From an uncultured archaeon (GTDB lineage Archaea > Thermoproteota > Nitrososphaeria > Nitrososphaerales > Nitrosopumilaceae): a DNA stretch of 11,929 nucleotides. The DNA lies in contig CALBNQ010000041.1 in the NCBI GenBank assembly GCA_937896495.1, positions 1 to 11,929 on the forward strand, in the 5' to 3' direction. The notes under the pieces were generated by a model, which made no database searches, was not told the DNA's origin, and saw only the letters and a program-made list of their open reading frames with translations. How positions within the stretch are numbered: the first letter of the stretch is position 1; each line of letters starts with the position of its first letter. Positions 11,777 through 11,929 of the stretch are shown here, piece after piece. The translations under genes and the position numbers were made by a program.

Positions 11777-11838
11777 TTTTGTAATGTCTAACAAAATTAA
11801 AAGAATTTTTCCTTGTTATTTTGAAATTGGAAATGACC

Positions 11839-11866
11839 TGTTAAAATAAATATGAATAGTTTAACA
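11839..11866. repeat. Inverted repeat in the promoter of the UspA-like gene
   Basis: TGTTAAA (11839-11845) and TTTAACA (11860-11866) are perfect 7-base arms 14 bases apart. They flank the AT-rich TATA region and reach the first base of the ATG at 11866. A regulator site is possible; the arms are AT-rich, so chance remains likely enough to note. Confidence 0.3.
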
Positions 11867-11929
11867 TGATTTCTATGAGCAAAAAAATTATGGTTTGTTT
11901 GGATGGTTCAAAAAATTCCCTTAGAGGAC
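11866..11929 (+). CDS. Universal stress protein (UspA) family, N-terminal fragment
   Basis: Only the first 21 codons lie in the window. After MISM the sequence reads SKKIMVCLDGSKNSLRG, the first beta strand and the Asp-Gly-Ser turn typical of UspA domains, where the conserved Asp binds the adenine of ATP in nucleotide-binding members. The start is either ATG at 11866 or ATG at 11875; the latter gives MSKKIMV, the commoner form, and suits a TATA-like TTAAAATAAATA at 11841-11852. The gene follows the CBS-repeat protein on the same strand 89 bases later with its own promoter. CBS and UspA proteins often neighbour each other in archaea. Confidence 0.75.
   Translation, partial: MISMSKKIMVCLDGSKNSLRG

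Noticed and set aside
1..11929. tRNA, rRNA, CRISPR array, insertion sequence, integrase, toxin-antitoxin or restriction system
   Set aside because: I looked for T-loop-like signatures, regularly spaced repeats, transposase motifs and paired defence genes on both strands and found none; the HNH-like protein alone is not evidence of a defence system.

Overview
The window looks like chromosomal DNA of an ammonia-oxidising archaeon of the Nitrososphaerota (Thaumarchaeota), most likely close to Nitrosopumilus. This rests on four things. The base composition is strongly AT-rich. It carries an archaeal-type aspartyl-tRNA synthetase and a thaumarchaeal-style type I glutamine synthetase. The small Cys-rich protein at 9402 has a pattern I know from this phylum. 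Most genes also have an AT-rich TATA-like box about 26 bp before a transcription start that falls within a few bases of the start codon, which is leaderless archaeal architecture. The lineage is inferred from family resemblance recalled from memory; no marker rRNA or amo gene is present.

Layout. 1-580: the C-terminal tail of a membrane-anchored protein overlaps a two-winged-helix regulator by 8 bases. 714-1673: three minus-strand genes, a nitroreductase-family flavoprotein, a small helical protein and a one-helix membrane peptide. 1788-3110: aspS, with a residue suggesting a non-discriminating enzyme. 3098-5071: small proteins, several with Cys pairs, around a mostly empty 300-base stretch. 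5094-6539: glnA on the minus strand. 6732-8262: a membrane-tethered zinc ribbon, an unknown helical protein, a single-domain rhodanese and a degenerate HNH-like protein. 8412-8831: a stand-alone CBS pair. 8862-10390: a run of very small zinc-finger or zinc-ribbon proteins plus a lysine-rich H1-like DNA-binding protein. 10420-11929: a winged-helix-like protein, a large CBS-repeat protein with a C-terminal Cys pair, and the start of a UspA-type stress protein.

Working together. The housekeeping core is protein synthesis (aspS, possibly also supplying Asp-tRNA(Asn) for transamidation) and ammonium assimilation (glnA). Around it are many small Cys-pair proteins, and CBS and UspA sensor-type proteins that probably bind adenine nucleotides. 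I see no tRNA, rRNA, CRISPR array, transposase, integrase or phage gene. The window reads as ordinary chromosome rich in uncharacterised small proteins, not as a recognisable defence or mobile system. The most distinctive signals are the density of tiny CxxC proteins (including three of 28, 35 and 45 residues), two divergent genes whose promoters are embedded in each other's start regions, a perfect palindrome over the promoter of the CBS protein, and an exact 18-bp direct repeat inside that gene in two different reading frames.
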